Shown piece by piece: positions 1-7,075 of a stretch of 15,213 nucleotides of DNA. The notes under the pieces were generated by a model. The model searched no databases. It was not told the origin of the DNA and saw only the letters and a program-made list of their open reading frames with translations. This stretch comes from an uncultured Lachnospiraceae bacterium. Its GTDB lineage: Bacteria > Bacillota > Clostridia > Lachnospirales > Lachnospiraceae. The stretch lies in NCBI GenBank assembly GCA_947174615.1, contig CAMWJQ010000039.1:1-15213 (forward strand). Reading direction: 5' to 3'. A program made the translations under genes and the position numbers. Each line of letters starts with the position of its first letter. The stretch's first letter is position 1.

Positions 1-55
1 GTGTGGTATTTCCTAAAATATAACAAAATTTATAGTATTATTTTTTCCATAAATA

Positions 56-64
56 TGCTACAAT
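56..64 (+). promoter_or_regulatory. Extended -10 promoter of the DUF308 gene
   Basis: TGC directly precedes TACAAT (59-64), which fits the extended -10 pattern TGnTATAAT with one mismatch in the hexamer. No good -35 box is seen 16-18 bases upstream, as expected for an extended -10 promoter. The start of transcription would fall near base 71, so an ATG at 71 cannot be the translation start and the ATG at 110 is preferred. Confidence 0.5.
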
Positions 65-109
65 ACTTCTATGATTCAGATGTTTACGTCATTGAAGGAG
101 GTCGTGTTT

Positions 110-688
110 ATGAAATCAATCATACAGGATATGAAGCACAATTATTTTATTAATGCAGTCATCATGGTCTTGTTGGGGCTTGTCCTTGTGATCTGGCCGC
201 ATATTCTTGGTGTCATGCTGTGTTATCTGCTTGGCGGAGCATTGATTGTGATGGGAATTTTCCAACTCATCAGCTTTCTGCGCGGAGAACGGCTCGGCTT
301 TTACAATAAGTTCGTCATGATGATGGGGATCGTACTTGTACTGCTGGGAATCTGGATTTGTACCCAGCCGCATATCGTATTGTCAATTATCCCGGTAGTA
401 GTGGGAATTATCATGCTGTTTCACGGTTTGATGGACATCCAGTATACACTGGATATCAAGAAAGCTGGAAGCGAGAAGTGGTGGATTGCATTGATTGCTG
501 CGATTCTTACGCTTGTTGTGGGATTGCTGCTCGTGTTTAATCCATTTACAGTGTATGAGATTACGATGGTTCTATTGGGAATTGCCATGCTCTATGATGG
601 AGGGTCCGATTTGGTTCTTTTACTCTTTTCTTATCTGGCGCAGCGTGATACCGATAAGAGACTGCGTGAATTCAAAGGAAATGAATAA
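110..688 (+). CDS. DUF308/HdeD-like multi-pass membrane protein
   Basis: The 192-residue product is almost entirely hydrophobic, with about six membrane segments. Three units share the look of DUF308 (HdeD family) repeats: a Gly-Leu hairpin helix, a Pro after an aromatic or polar residue (WPHI, QPHI, NPFT), then a Gly-rich helix ending near Gln/Asp and an aromatic. HdeD is an acid-stress membrane protein in enteric bacteria, but most Gram-positive DUF308 proteins have no assigned function, so no role is claimed here. The start at 110 is chosen because AAGGAGG (95-101) lies 8 bases before it, while the in-frame ATG at 71 sits at the predicted transcription start. The tail is charged and probably cytoplasmic. 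The gene stands alone and converges on the lipoprotein gene. Confidence 0.8.
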   Translation: MKSIIQDMKHNYFINAVIMVLLGLVLVIWPHILGVMLCYLLGGALIVMGIFQLISFLRGERLGFYNKFVMMMGIVLVLLGIWICTQPHIVLSIIPVVVGIIMLFHGLMDIQYTLDIKKAGSEKWWIALIAAILTLVVGLLLVFNPFTVYEITMVLLGIAMLYDGGSDLVLLLFSYLAQRDTDKRLREFKGNE

Positions 689-715
689 CAATAACAAAAT
701 AATTTGTGTGCTCTG

Positions 716-742
716 CGGCTTCTGAGATCTGATCGGAAGCCG
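716..742. terminator. Hairpin between convergent genes, possible bidirectional terminator
   Basis: Arms CGGCTTC (716-722) and GAAGCCG (736-742) pair perfectly around a 13-base loop. On the + strand the hairpin is followed by TATTTATTT, a loose U-tract. It sits midway between the stop codons of two converging genes. The long loop and interrupted U-run make it weaker than the terminators elsewhere in the window. Confidence 0.55.
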
Positions 743-756
743 TATTTATTTCACTG

Positions 757-1329
757 TTATTCGCGCAATGCTGTACTAGACTCGCCTTCGTCATCTGACA
801 GCCATCTGTCGAGAATATTTTGGTCATTTGTCTCTTCATACACCTTGACATGATCATTTTCAGGAATTTCCTCACCGGCGAGCAGATATCCCATATATTG
901 TACATATTCATAGGAATTTTTGTAACATTGGTATGCAGCGTCTGCATAGTTTTCATTAAATGGCTCGGATTCATATGCGGTATGATAATGTGATACGGCG
1001 AGTGACATCTCTTCACTTGCCTGTTTTGCCAGTCCCTTAACGCCTTCGTATTGAATGGGCATTTCAATACTGGCAAATTCTGCAAATTTAGCATCCATAT
1101 CATCCAGGATTTCCAAAAGTTCGTCTGCGGATTCTGTTCTGCTGCTATCCAGATTATTGATCTTTTCATCCGCATCCTGTATGTAGTCCGTAAAGTCTGC
1201 AATGGAGGATGAGAAGCTTGCGAGCGCCTCTTCCTCCTCGTTGGAACTGCCGCACCCTGACAGGAATACCGCGCCAAGCATTGCTGCCGAAAGTAATCTC
1301 ATAATTTTAAAAGTAAATTGTTTGTTCAT
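757..1329 (-). CDS. Predicted lipoprotein of unknown function
   Basis: The 190-residue product has a typical lipoprotein signal peptide: basic residues up to position 11, a hydrophobic core, and the lipobox Leu-Ser-Gly-Cys with Cys26 as the lipidated residue. A Ser/Asn/Glu linker follows. The mature part is acidic and looks mostly helical, with many Glu, Asp, Ala and Tyr; residues around 130-155 carry spaced tyrosines. No catalytic motif or known domain is recognised. The start at 1329 is chosen over an in-frame ATG at 1350. An AAAGGA sequence lies 11 bases upstream of 1329, the 1350 start has no ribosome binding site, and 1329 gives a signal peptide of normal length. The protein is likely anchored on the outer face of the membrane. 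Confidence 0.8.
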   Translation of the reverse strand: MNKQFTFKIMRLLSAAMLGAVFLSGCGSSNEEEEALASFSSSIADFTDYIQDADEKINNLDSSRTESADELLEILDDMDAKFAEFASIEMPIQYEGVKGLAKQASEEMSLAVSHYHTAYESEPFNENYADAAYQCYKNSYEYVQYMGYLLAGEEIPENDHVKVYEETNDQNILDRWLSDDEGESSTALRE

Positions 1330-1385
1330 TTCCCGAAAATTCCTTTGCATTTTTATTCATATTCCCAATAAGTTTCTTTTACAGT

Positions 1386-1414
1386 ATTATACTCTACCAC
1401 AATCTATACATAAA
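1386..1414 (-). promoter_or_regulatory. Possible promoter of the lipoprotein gene
   Basis: On the minus strand a perfect TATAAT lies at 1391-1386. The best -35 candidate at 17-base spacing is TTTATG (1414-1409), only 3 of 6 to consensus. The position, about 55 bases before the chosen start codon, is reasonable. The call rests mainly on the -10 box. Confidence 0.4.
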
Positions 1415-1456
1415 AGCAATCTTATATGATTCATTTGGAAATTTCATAAAAAATGG

Positions 1457-1485
1457 TTTACTTAATCTGCAATATTATGTATAAT
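1457..1485 (+). promoter_or_regulatory. Promoter of the ilv operon
   Basis: TTTACT (1457-1462, 4 of 6 to the -35 consensus) and a perfect TATAAT (1480-1485) are separated by exactly 17 bases. Transcription should start near 1491-1493, so the ATG at 1491 is not a usable start. The leader before ilvB would be only about 55 bases long. That is too short for a T-box or a leader-peptide attenuator. Confidence 0.8.
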
Positions 1486-1547
1486 TATATATGTTTTTGT
1501 TACAGGAAACAGTGACAACAGAACAAATTAGATTTGAAAGGATAAGA

Positions 1548-3176
1548 GTGAACATCATGATCGGTGCTGACGCAATCGTAAAATGTCTCGAGAATGAGGG
1601 TGTTACAACGGTATATGGTTATCCCGGCGTAGCAATCTGCCCATTTTATAACAGTATTCTCGATTCACAGATCAGGACAATATTAGTTAGAACAGAGCAG
1701 AATGCTGCACATGCAGCGAGCGGAGAAGCCCGAGTCACCGGTAAAGTGGGAGTGTGCGCCGTCACGAGCGGACCGGGTGCTACCAACTTGATCACTGGAA
1801 TCGCGACCGCTTTTGCGGACAGTATTCCTATGGTATGTATCTCAGGTCAGGTAAAAAGTGAGCTGATTGGAAGCGATGTGTTCCAGGAGGCAGATATTAC
1901 AGGTGCTGTGGAGTCCTTCGTCAAATACAGCTATCTCATCAAAAATGTAGAAGATATCCCCCGCGTTTTCAAAGAAGCTTTCCATATTGCCAATTCCGGA
2001 CGAAAGGGACCTGTGTTGATAGATGTTCCCATTGATATACAGAACGCTGCCATCAAGAATTTTAAGTATCCCGAATCAGTGAATATTCGTGCTTACAAAC
2101 CAACTGTAAAGGGAAACATCGTGCAGATCAAAAAAGTGGTGAAGGAACTTGAAAAAGCAAAGCGCCCCATTATCTGTGCGGGGGGCGGTGTGCATCTGAG
2201 CGAGGCAGTTTCAGAGCTGCGTGCATTTGCAGACAAATACCGGATTCCAGTGGTATCTACCATGATGGGAATTGGCGTGATGCCCACCGAGGACCCAATG
2301 TATTTTGGTATGGTTGGAAATAATGGCAAAGCCTATGCAAATCGTGCCATGAATGAATCCGATCTCTTGATCATGGTAGGTGCGCGCGTGGCGGACAGAG
2401 CTGTCAGTCAGCCTGATCTTATTACAACCAATAAAGTGCTGGTACATATTGACGTGGACCCTGCCGAGATCGGCAAAAATGTTGGACCATCTATTCCGCT
2501 GGTAGGAGATGCCAGACATATTTTTGAGGATATTGCCAAAGAAGAATTTACATGTGAGCATGAGGCATGGATTCGCACACTGGAAGAATATCGCGAGACC
2601 ATGGTTCAGAAGCGCAAGCCAAACCCAGCGTATGTAGACCCAGCTGCTTTTATTACAATGCTCTCCAATGAAATGAAGGAGGATGCAGTATATGTTGCTG
2701 ATGTCGGACAGAATCAGATTTGGAGCTGCAATTATCACATTGTGAAAAAAGGACGTTTTCTTACCTCTGGAGGTATGGGAACCATGGGATATTCAATCCC
2801 CGCTGCCATGGGCGCGAAACGTGGTGATATGAACAGACAGGTTGTAGCCGTCTGCGGCGATGGATCATTCCAGATGTCCATGATGGAGCTTGCAACCATT
2901 ATGCAGCACCACATTCCTGTCAAGATTATCGTGATTAAGAATAATTATCTTGGCATGGTGCGCGAATTTCAGCATTACACTTACAAAGACAATTATTCAG
3001 TAGTGGATATCAAGGAGGGAACGCCCAATCTCGAGAAACTCGCTGCGGCATATGATATCCCGTTTATTCGTGTGGAAAATATGACGCATGCGCAGGAGAA
3101 GATCCAAGAGTTTCTGTCAGACGACAACACGATGCTCATGGAATGTCTCGTAGACCCTATGGATTTAGTAAAATAA
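1548..3176 (+). CDS. ilvB: Acetolactate (acetohydroxyacid) synthase, large catalytic subunit
   Basis: This is a thiamine-diphosphate enzyme. It joins two pyruvates into acetolactate, or pyruvate plus 2-ketobutyrate into acetohydroxybutyrate, the first shared step of valine, leucine and isoleucine synthesis. With a GTG start at 1548 the product is 542 residues, close to the usual 550-570. Visible motifs are the N-terminal YGYPG (23-27), the cofactor-activating glutamate in RTEQNAAHAASG (Glu50), SGPGATN, and the C-terminal GDGS...NN metal/ThDP motif (437-466). Start choice: AAAGGA (1537-1542) lies 5 bases before the GTG at 1548 but 14 before the ATG at 1557, so GTG is slightly favoured; the ATG would give 539 residues. 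It is the first gene of the operon, directly followed by two regulatory-subunit genes and ilvC, which supports a biosynthetic rather than catabolic synthase. Confidence 0.93.
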   Translation: MNIMIGADAIVKCLENEGVTTVYGYPGVAICPFYNSILDSQIRTILVRTEQNAAHAASGEARVTGKVGVCAVTSGPGATNLITGIATAFADSIPMVCISGQVKSELIGSDVFQEADITGAVESFVKYSYLIKNVEDIPRVFKEAFHIANSGRKGPVLIDVPIDIQNAAIKNFKYPESVNIRAYKPTVKGNIVQIKKVVKELEKAKRPIICAGGGVHLSEAVSELRAFADKYRIPVVSTMMGIGVMPTEDPMYFGMVGNNGKAYANRAMNESDLLIMVGARVADRAVSQPDLITTNKVLVHIDVDPAEIGKNVGPSIPLVGDARHIFEDIAKEEFTCEHEAWIRTLEEYRETMVQKRKPNPAYVDPAAFITMLSNEMKEDAVYVADVGQNQIWSCNYHIVKKGRFLTSGGMGTMGYSIPAAMGAKRGDMNRQVVAVCGDGSFQMSMMELATIMQHHIPVKIIVIKNNYLGMVREFQHYTYKDNYSVVDIKEGTPNLEKLAAAYDIPFIRVENMTHAQEKIQEFLSDDNTMLMECLVDPMDLVK

Positions 3177-3192
3177 GGAGGTTCCAGTCTAT

Positions 3193-3675
3193 ATGAAAAA
3201 AATATATTCTGTACAAGTAGAAAACAGGGCTGGTGTGCTGTGCAAGGTTTCAGGGCTGTTCTCGAGAAGATGCTTTAACATTGACAGTCTTGCGGTTGGC
3301 GAGACAGATGACCCGGCAGTTTCCTGCATGACAATTGTGAGTTCTGGAAACCAGAGGACAATCGAACAGATTGAGAAGCAGCTAAACAAGAAACTCGATG
3401 TTATCAAGGTAAAAACATTTGATGAAAAGGACAGTATCAGCCGGGAGCTCATGCTGATTAAGGTAAAATACAACCGTGGCACTCGACGCGATATCATGGA
3501 GATCTGTGAAATCATGAAAGCAGATATCGTTGATATGTCCAACAATAACATGATTATTCAGATCTGCGATATGCCAGAGCGTATCAAGGTGATGCTGGAT
3601 ATGCTCAAGTCAATCAGTATCGTGGAGGTTGCAAGAACAGGAACACTGGCTTTGCCTAAATGTATTGACAATTAA
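3193..3675 (+). CDS. ilvN: Acetolactate synthase regulatory subunit, diverged paralog 1
   Basis: The 160-residue product has the IlvN/IlvH layout: an N-terminal ACT domain (about 3-75) and a C-terminal ACT-like domain (about 80-155). The subunit binds the large subunit, raises its activity and gives feedback inhibition by a branched-chain amino acid. Residues matching the effector-binding positions of E. coli IlvH are kept (Asn11, Gly14, Asn29). Two places differ from the usual family. The RRGYN motif reads RRCFN, with Cys27 in place of Gly. The C-terminus reads ARTGTLALPK instead of the common ARSGxxGLxRG. AAGGAGG (3175-3181) overlaps the ilvB stop codon, which suggests coupled translation. 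A second, more typical copy follows at once. Confidence 0.88.
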   Translation: MKKIYSVQVENRAGVLCKVSGLFSRRCFNIDSLAVGETDDPAVSCMTIVSSGNQRTIEQIEKQLNKKLDVIKVKTFDEKDSISRELMLIKVKYNRGTRRDIMEICEIMKADIVDMSNNNMIIQICDMPERIKVMLDMLKSISIVEVARTGTLALPKCIDN

Positions 3676-3685
3676 TATCAGAGTT

Positions 3686-3730
3686 GTTACAATGATTTTT
3701 GGTTATTTATGCAAAATAAATTATCGTAAC
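3686..3730 (+). repeat. Imperfect inverted repeat between the two ilvN genes
   Basis: GTTACAATGATTT (3686-3698) can pair with AAATTATCGTAAC (3718-3730) over 13 positions, with one A-C mismatch and one G-U pair, around a 19-base loop. No U-tract follows, so it is not a normal terminator. It could be an mRNA processing or stability element, or a chance structure in AT-rich spacer. Confidence 0.35.
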
Positions 3731-3750
3731 GGATAAGGGAGTGTATCTTT

Positions 3751-4251
3751 ATGCAGAAAAGAGTATTTCAGCTTTTGGTTGATAACAATGCCGGCGTCTT
3801 GAGCCGTATTTCAGGCTTGTTCTCAAGGCGCGGCTATAATATTGAGAGTATCACGGCAGGCGTCACCGCAGATTCCCGCTTTACCCGCATCACCATTGTG
3901 ACTTCAGGAGACGAGGATATTTTAGACCAGATTGAGAAGCAGGTTGCCAAGCTGGTTGATGTGAGGGATATCCGTGAATTAAAGCCTGAGAAAAGTGTTT
4001 ACAGAGAACTTTGCCTGATCAAGGTGAAATCGACGCCGGAAAAGCGCCAAGGTGTTATTGGCGTAGCTGATATTTTCAGAGCGAAGATTATCGACGTCAA
4101 TGTGGACAGCCTGATAGTCGAGCTGACGGGGAATCAGTCAAAGATTGAGGCGTTTATCGGTCTGTTGCAGGATTATGAGATTCTTGAGATTGCAAGGACA
4201 GGTATTGCAGGGCTTGGACGTGGGACAGATGAACTTGTCAATCTGGAGTAG
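3751..4251 (+). CDS. ilvN: Acetolactate synthase regulatory subunit, paralog 2 (canonical type)
   Basis: The 166-residue product is a second IlvN/IlvH-type subunit with the same two-domain plan: ACT at about 4-76 and a C-terminal domain at about 80-160. Unlike paralog 1 it keeps the standard family motifs GLFSRRGYNIES, DQIEKQ, LVDV and the C-terminal ARTGIAGLGRG. The effector-site Gly15 and Asn30 are present. AAGGGAG lies about 10 bases before the ATG. It is 75 bases from paralog 1 and 51 bases from ilvC, so it is most likely in the same transcript. As the copy closest to consensus, it is the better candidate for the main feedback-control subunit; this is inference. Confidence 0.9.
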   Translation: MQKRVFQLLVDNNAGVLSRISGLFSRRGYNIESITAGVTADSRFTRITIVTSGDEDILDQIEKQVAKLVDVRDIRELKPEKSVYRELCLIKVKSTPEKRQGVIGVADIFRAKIIDVNVDSLIVELTGNQSKIEAFIGLLQDYEILEIARTGIAGLGRGTDELVNLE

Positions 4252-4302
4252 GTACTAAATTATTATCTAAAATTTCACATATATTACTAGGAGGATTTAA
4301 AA

Positions 4303-5328
4303 ATGTCAGAAGCAAAGATTTATTATCAGGAGGATTGCAACCTTTCTTTGTTAGAGGGCAAGACAATCGCAGTGATTGGTTACGGCAGTCAGGGACATGC
4401 GCATGCGTTAAATGCAAAAGAGTCAGGCTGCCATGTTATTATTGGTCTCTATGAGGGCAGCAAATCTTGGGACAAGGCAGTTAAGCAGGGATTTGAAGTT
4501 TATACAGCGGCTGAGGCGGCAAAGAAGGCGGATATCATCATGATTCTGATTAATGATGAGCTGCAGGCAGATATGTACAAGAAAGATATCGAGCCAAACC
4601 TTGAGGCAGGCAATATGCTGATGTTTGCGCATGGTTTTAATATCCATTTTGGATGTATCACACCGCCAAAGGATGTCGATGTGACTATGATTGCCCCCAA
4701 GGGTCCCGGGCATACCGTTCGTTCTGAGTATCAGGCAGGTAAGGGTGTTCCATGTCTGGTGGCAGTAGAGCAGAATGCTACAGGAAAAGCGCTTGAGCTG
4801 GCGCTTGCATATGCACTTGCCATCGGCGGCGCGAGAGCAGGCGTACTCGAAACTACGTTCAGAACAGAGACAGAGACAGACTTGTTCGGTGAGCAGGCAG
4901 TCCTTTGCGGCGGCGTATGTGCACTGATGCAGGCTGGTTTTGAGACACTTGTTGAGGCTGGTTACGATCCGAGAAATGCTTACTTTGAGTGTATCCATGA
5001 GATGAAACTCATCGTTGACCTGATTTATCAGTCAGGCTTTGCAGGGATGAGATATTCTATTTCCAACACAGCAGAGTATGGGGATTATATTACAGGTCCT
5101 AAGCTTATCACAGAGGAGACAAAGGCAACGATGAAGAAGATTCTCTCTGATATTCAGGATGGTTCTTTTGCGAAAGAATTCCTGTTAGATATGTCTCCGG
5201 CAGGACGTCAGGTACATTTTAAGGCGATGAGAAAGCTTGCTTCTGAGCATCCGTCTGAGAAGATCGGTGAGGAGATCCGCAAGCTCTACAGCTGGAACAA
5301 CGAAGAGGACAAGTTTATCAACAATTAG
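4303..5328 (+). CDS. ilvC: Ketol-acid reductoisomerase
   Basis: The enzyme isomerises and reduces acetolactate or acetohydroxybutyrate to the dihydroxy acid, using Mg2+ and NAD(P)H. The 341 residues match the short class I form. Visible are the Rossmann motif GYGSQGHAHALN (26-37), KGPGH (133-137), metal ligands Asp193 and Glu197 in TDLFGEQ, Glu229 and Glu233 in ECIHE, and the substrate-binding Ser254 in YSISNTAEYGD. The cofactor loop after the second strand reads LYEGSKSW. Ser53 and Ser55 occupy positions that usually hold the NADPH 2'-phosphate. The first loop residue is Tyr50, where many family members have Arg. AGGAGGA (4289-4295) gives a clear start. It is the last gene of the operon, 16 bases before a strong terminator; no ilvD is in view. 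Confidence 0.96.
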   Translation: MSEAKIYYQEDCNLSLLEGKTIAVIGYGSQGHAHALNAKESGCHVIIGLYEGSKSWDKAVKQGFEVYTAAEAAKKADIIMILINDELQADMYKKDIEPNLEAGNMLMFAHGFNIHFGCITPPKDVDVTMIAPKGPGHTVRSEYQAGKGVPCLVAVEQNATGKALELALAYALAIGGARAGVLETTFRTETETDLFGEQAVLCGGVCALMQAGFETLVEAGYDPRNAYFECIHEMKLIVDLIYQSGFAGMRYSISNTAEYGDYITGPKLITEETKATMKKILSDIQDGSFAKEFLLDMSPAGRQVHFKAMRKLASEHPSEKIGEEIRKLYSWNNEEDKFINN

Positions 5329-5344
5329 AAACAATAAAGCAGTC

Positions 5345-5371
5345 AAAAAGGGAGAGTTTTTCTCCCTTTTT
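5345..5371 (+). terminator. Strong intrinsic terminator of the ilv operon
   Basis: Arms AAAAAGGGAGA (5345-5355) and TCTCCCTTTTT (5361-5371) form an 11-bp perfect stem with a 5-base GTTTT loop. The T-run forms the 3' end of the stem, a typical Gram-positive Rho-independent terminator. It starts 16 bases after the ilvC stop codon. Confidence 0.92.
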
Positions 5372-5397
5372 GATAATTATGGAGGCGTGTGGAATCA

Positions 5398-6006
5398 ATG
5401 TATGCATATATCAAAGGCGAAATCGTAGACATCTCTGAGGACAATCTGGTGCTGGAATGCAATAATATCGGATACAATATCAGGATTCCGCTCAGCGTGG
5501 CTCAGCGTCTGCCGGGAATGGGTGCGACTGTCAAGATTTATACCTATACAAGTGTGCGTGAGGATGCCTTCAATCTGTTTGGTTTTCTCTCAAAGGATGA
5601 TTTGGAAATCTACAAAAAATTAATTGCAGTCAATGGAATAGGTCCAAAGGGGGCACTGAGCATTTTGTCGGCAATGAGCGCTGAAGATCTGCGGTTTGCT
5701 ATTTTGTCCGGAGATGTAAAAGCGATCTCCAAAGCGCAGGGAGTTGGCAATAAGTCCGCAGAACGGATTATTTTAGAACTGCGCGATAAAGTGCAGTTTA
5801 TGGGCAAAGCGGCTATAGACCTGGAAGTTTCGTCTTCTGATACGACAGTAGATACGAGTGCGAAGAATGAAGCGATAGAAGCATTGACATCACTGGGATA
5901 TGCCCCCTCTGATGCGCTGAAAGCCGTGCGGCAGATTGCGGTCACAAAGGATATGGACGCCGGAACGATACTGAAACAGGCGTTGAAAATAATAAGTACA
6001 TTGTAA
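5398..6006 (+). CDS. ruvA: Holliday junction branch migration complex subunit RuvA
   Basis: RuvA binds four-way DNA junctions as a tetramer and loads the RuvB motor. The 202-residue product shows all three parts. There is an N-terminal OB fold (about 1-63, starting with the family hallmark MYAYIKGE). Two helix-hairpin-helix motifs follow (IAVNGIGPKGALSIL near 76-90 and GVGNKSAERIILELRDK near 117-133). A C-terminal domain of about 50 residues (EAIEALTSLGY...DALKAV) contacts RuvB. The start at 5398 is chosen on homology. The in-frame GTG at 5389 is only 3 bases from GGAGG (5381-5385), and the family begins at MYAYIKG; spacing to 5398 is 12 bases, somewhat long. ruvB follows 17 bases after the stop. 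Confidence 0.95.
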   Translation: MYAYIKGEIVDISEDNLVLECNNIGYNIRIPLSVAQRLPGMGATVKIYTYTSVREDAFNLFGFLSKDDLEIYKKLIAVNGIGPKGALSILSAMSAEDLRFAILSGDVKAISKAQGVGNKSAERIILELRDKVQFMGKAAIDLEVSSSDTTVDTSAKNEAIEALTSLGYAPSDALKAVRQIAVTKDMDAGTILKQALKIISTL

Positions 6007-6023
6007 TATTTTTGGAGGATTCT

Positions 6024-7022
6024 ATGGCATCCAGAATAATAGAGACAAAGCTTTTAGATGAGGACGTGAAAATAGAAGGAAGTCTCCGGCCTCAAACGCT
6101 AAAAGATTATATAGGACAAAAAAAAGCAAAAGAAATTTTGAGGGTCTACATTGAAGCAGCACTTCAGAGAAAGGATTCACTGGACCATGTGCTCTTTTAT
6201 GGACCACCTGGTCTTGGAAAGACAACGCTTGCCGGAATCATCGCAAATGAGATGGGTGTCCATCTCAAGGTGACAAGCGGACCGGCGATTGAGAAGCCGG
6301 GGGAGATTGCCGCGATTCTAAACGGACTCCAGGAGGGCGATATCCTGTTCATTGACGAGATCCATCGTCTAAACCGTCAGGTGGAGGAGGTGCTCTATCC
6401 TGCGATGGAAGATTTTGCCATTGATATTTTGATTGGAAAAGGGGCAGCCGCAAAATCTGTCCGGCTTGATCTGCCGCATTTTACTTTGATTGGAGCGACA
6501 ACCCGGGCAGGATTATTGACAGCGCCGCTTAGGGACAGATTTGGCGTCATACAGCATCTTGAATTTTATTCGGTGGAAGAGCTCAAGCTCATCATCCAGC
6601 ATTCTGCGCGTGTGCTCAATGTGCAGATTGATGAGCAGGGCGCGCTTGAACTAGCCAGAAGAAGCCGCGGCACACCGAGACTTGCAAACCGTATGCTGCG
6701 CAGAGTCCGTGATTTTGCGCAAATCAAGTATAATGGTCAGATTACGCTGGAGGCTGCAAATACAGCATTGGATATACTGGATGTCGATAAACTGGGATTA
6801 GACCAGACAGATCGGGAGATCCTTATGACGATGATCGAACGTTTTAACGGTGGTCCTGTCGGACTAGAAAGTCTTGCAGCAGCAATCGGTGAGGACCGTG
6901 GGACAATCGAGGATGTCTATGAACCTTATTTGATTAAGAATGGATTTGTTGTGCGCACACCGCGCGGCAGGATGGTTTCTGAACTTACATACCGCCATTT
7001 AGGGCTTGAAATGCCGGGGTAG
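6024..7022 (+). CDS. ruvB: Holliday junction ATP-dependent DNA helicase RuvB
   Basis: RuvB is the AAA+ hexameric motor that drives branch migration with RuvA. The 332-residue product is of normal length and has Walker A GPPGLGKT (60-67), Walker B LFIDEIH (108-114), sensor 1 GATTRAG (157-163), and the arginine-finger segment TAPLRDRFG with Arg170. A C-terminal winged-helix DNA-binding domain carries GLESLAAAIGEDRGTIEDVYEP and ends in RGR...YRHLG. The start at 6024 follows GGAGGA (6014-6019) by 4 bases; an upstream in-frame TTG at 6012 overlaps that site and is rejected. No ruvC is adjacent. The last bases of the gene contain the promoter for zapA. Confidence 0.97.
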   Translation: MASRIIETKLLDEDVKIEGSLRPQTLKDYIGQKKAKEILRVYIEAALQRKDSLDHVLFYGPPGLGKTTLAGIIANEMGVHLKVTSGPAIEKPGEIAAILNGLQEGDILFIDEIHRLNRQVEEVLYPAMEDFAIDILIGKGAAAKSVRLDLPHFTLIGATTRAGLLTAPLRDRFGVIQHLEFYSVEELKLIIQHSARVLNVQIDEQGALELARRSRGTPRLANRMLRRVRDFAQIKYNGQITLEAANTALDILDVDKLGLDQTDREILMTMIERFNGGPVGLESLAAAIGEDRGTIEDVYEPYLIKNGFVVRTPRGRMVSELTYRHLGLEMPG

Positions 7023-7033
7023 TTTGGTATAAT
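7006..7033 (+). promoter_or_regulatory. Promoter of the zapA-U32-SEDS/PBP genes, inside the end of ruvB
   Basis: TTGAAA (7006-7011, 5 of 6 to consensus) and a perfect TATAAT (7028-7033) are 16 bases apart. The -35 box and most of the spacer lie within the last ruvB codons, and the -10 lies just after the stop. Transcription would start about 35 bases before the zapA start codon. Confidence 0.8.
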
Positions 7034-7075
7034 GAATTATACATATTGAACACACCGTGAGAAAGGGGCATAATT

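Noticed and set aside
71..112. Upstream in-frame ATG at 71 for the DUF308 gene
   Set aside because: It coincides with the predicted transcription start and has no ribosome binding site, while AAGGAGG stands before 110.
672..1277. Minus-strand open frame of 201 residues overlapping the lipoprotein gene
   Set aside because: It is slightly longer than the lipoprotein frame but has no signal peptide, has an irregular composition rich in Met, Ser, Thr, Gln and Asn, and overlaps a frame with a clean lipobox and better start. It is a shadow frame.
1491..1547. ATG at 1491 as the ilvB start
   Set aside because: It lies at or before the predicted transcription start, and the extra residues do not look like the family N-terminus.
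2211..2738. Minus-strand open frame of 175 residues inside ilvB
   Set aside because: It is antisense to a strongly conserved coding region, has no promoter or ribosome binding site, and has an implausible composition rich in Cys, His, Ile and Trp.
4423..4998. Minus-strand open frame of 191 residues inside ilvC
   Set aside because: It is antisense to conserved ilvC codons and Cys/His/Leu-rich, typical of a shadow frame.
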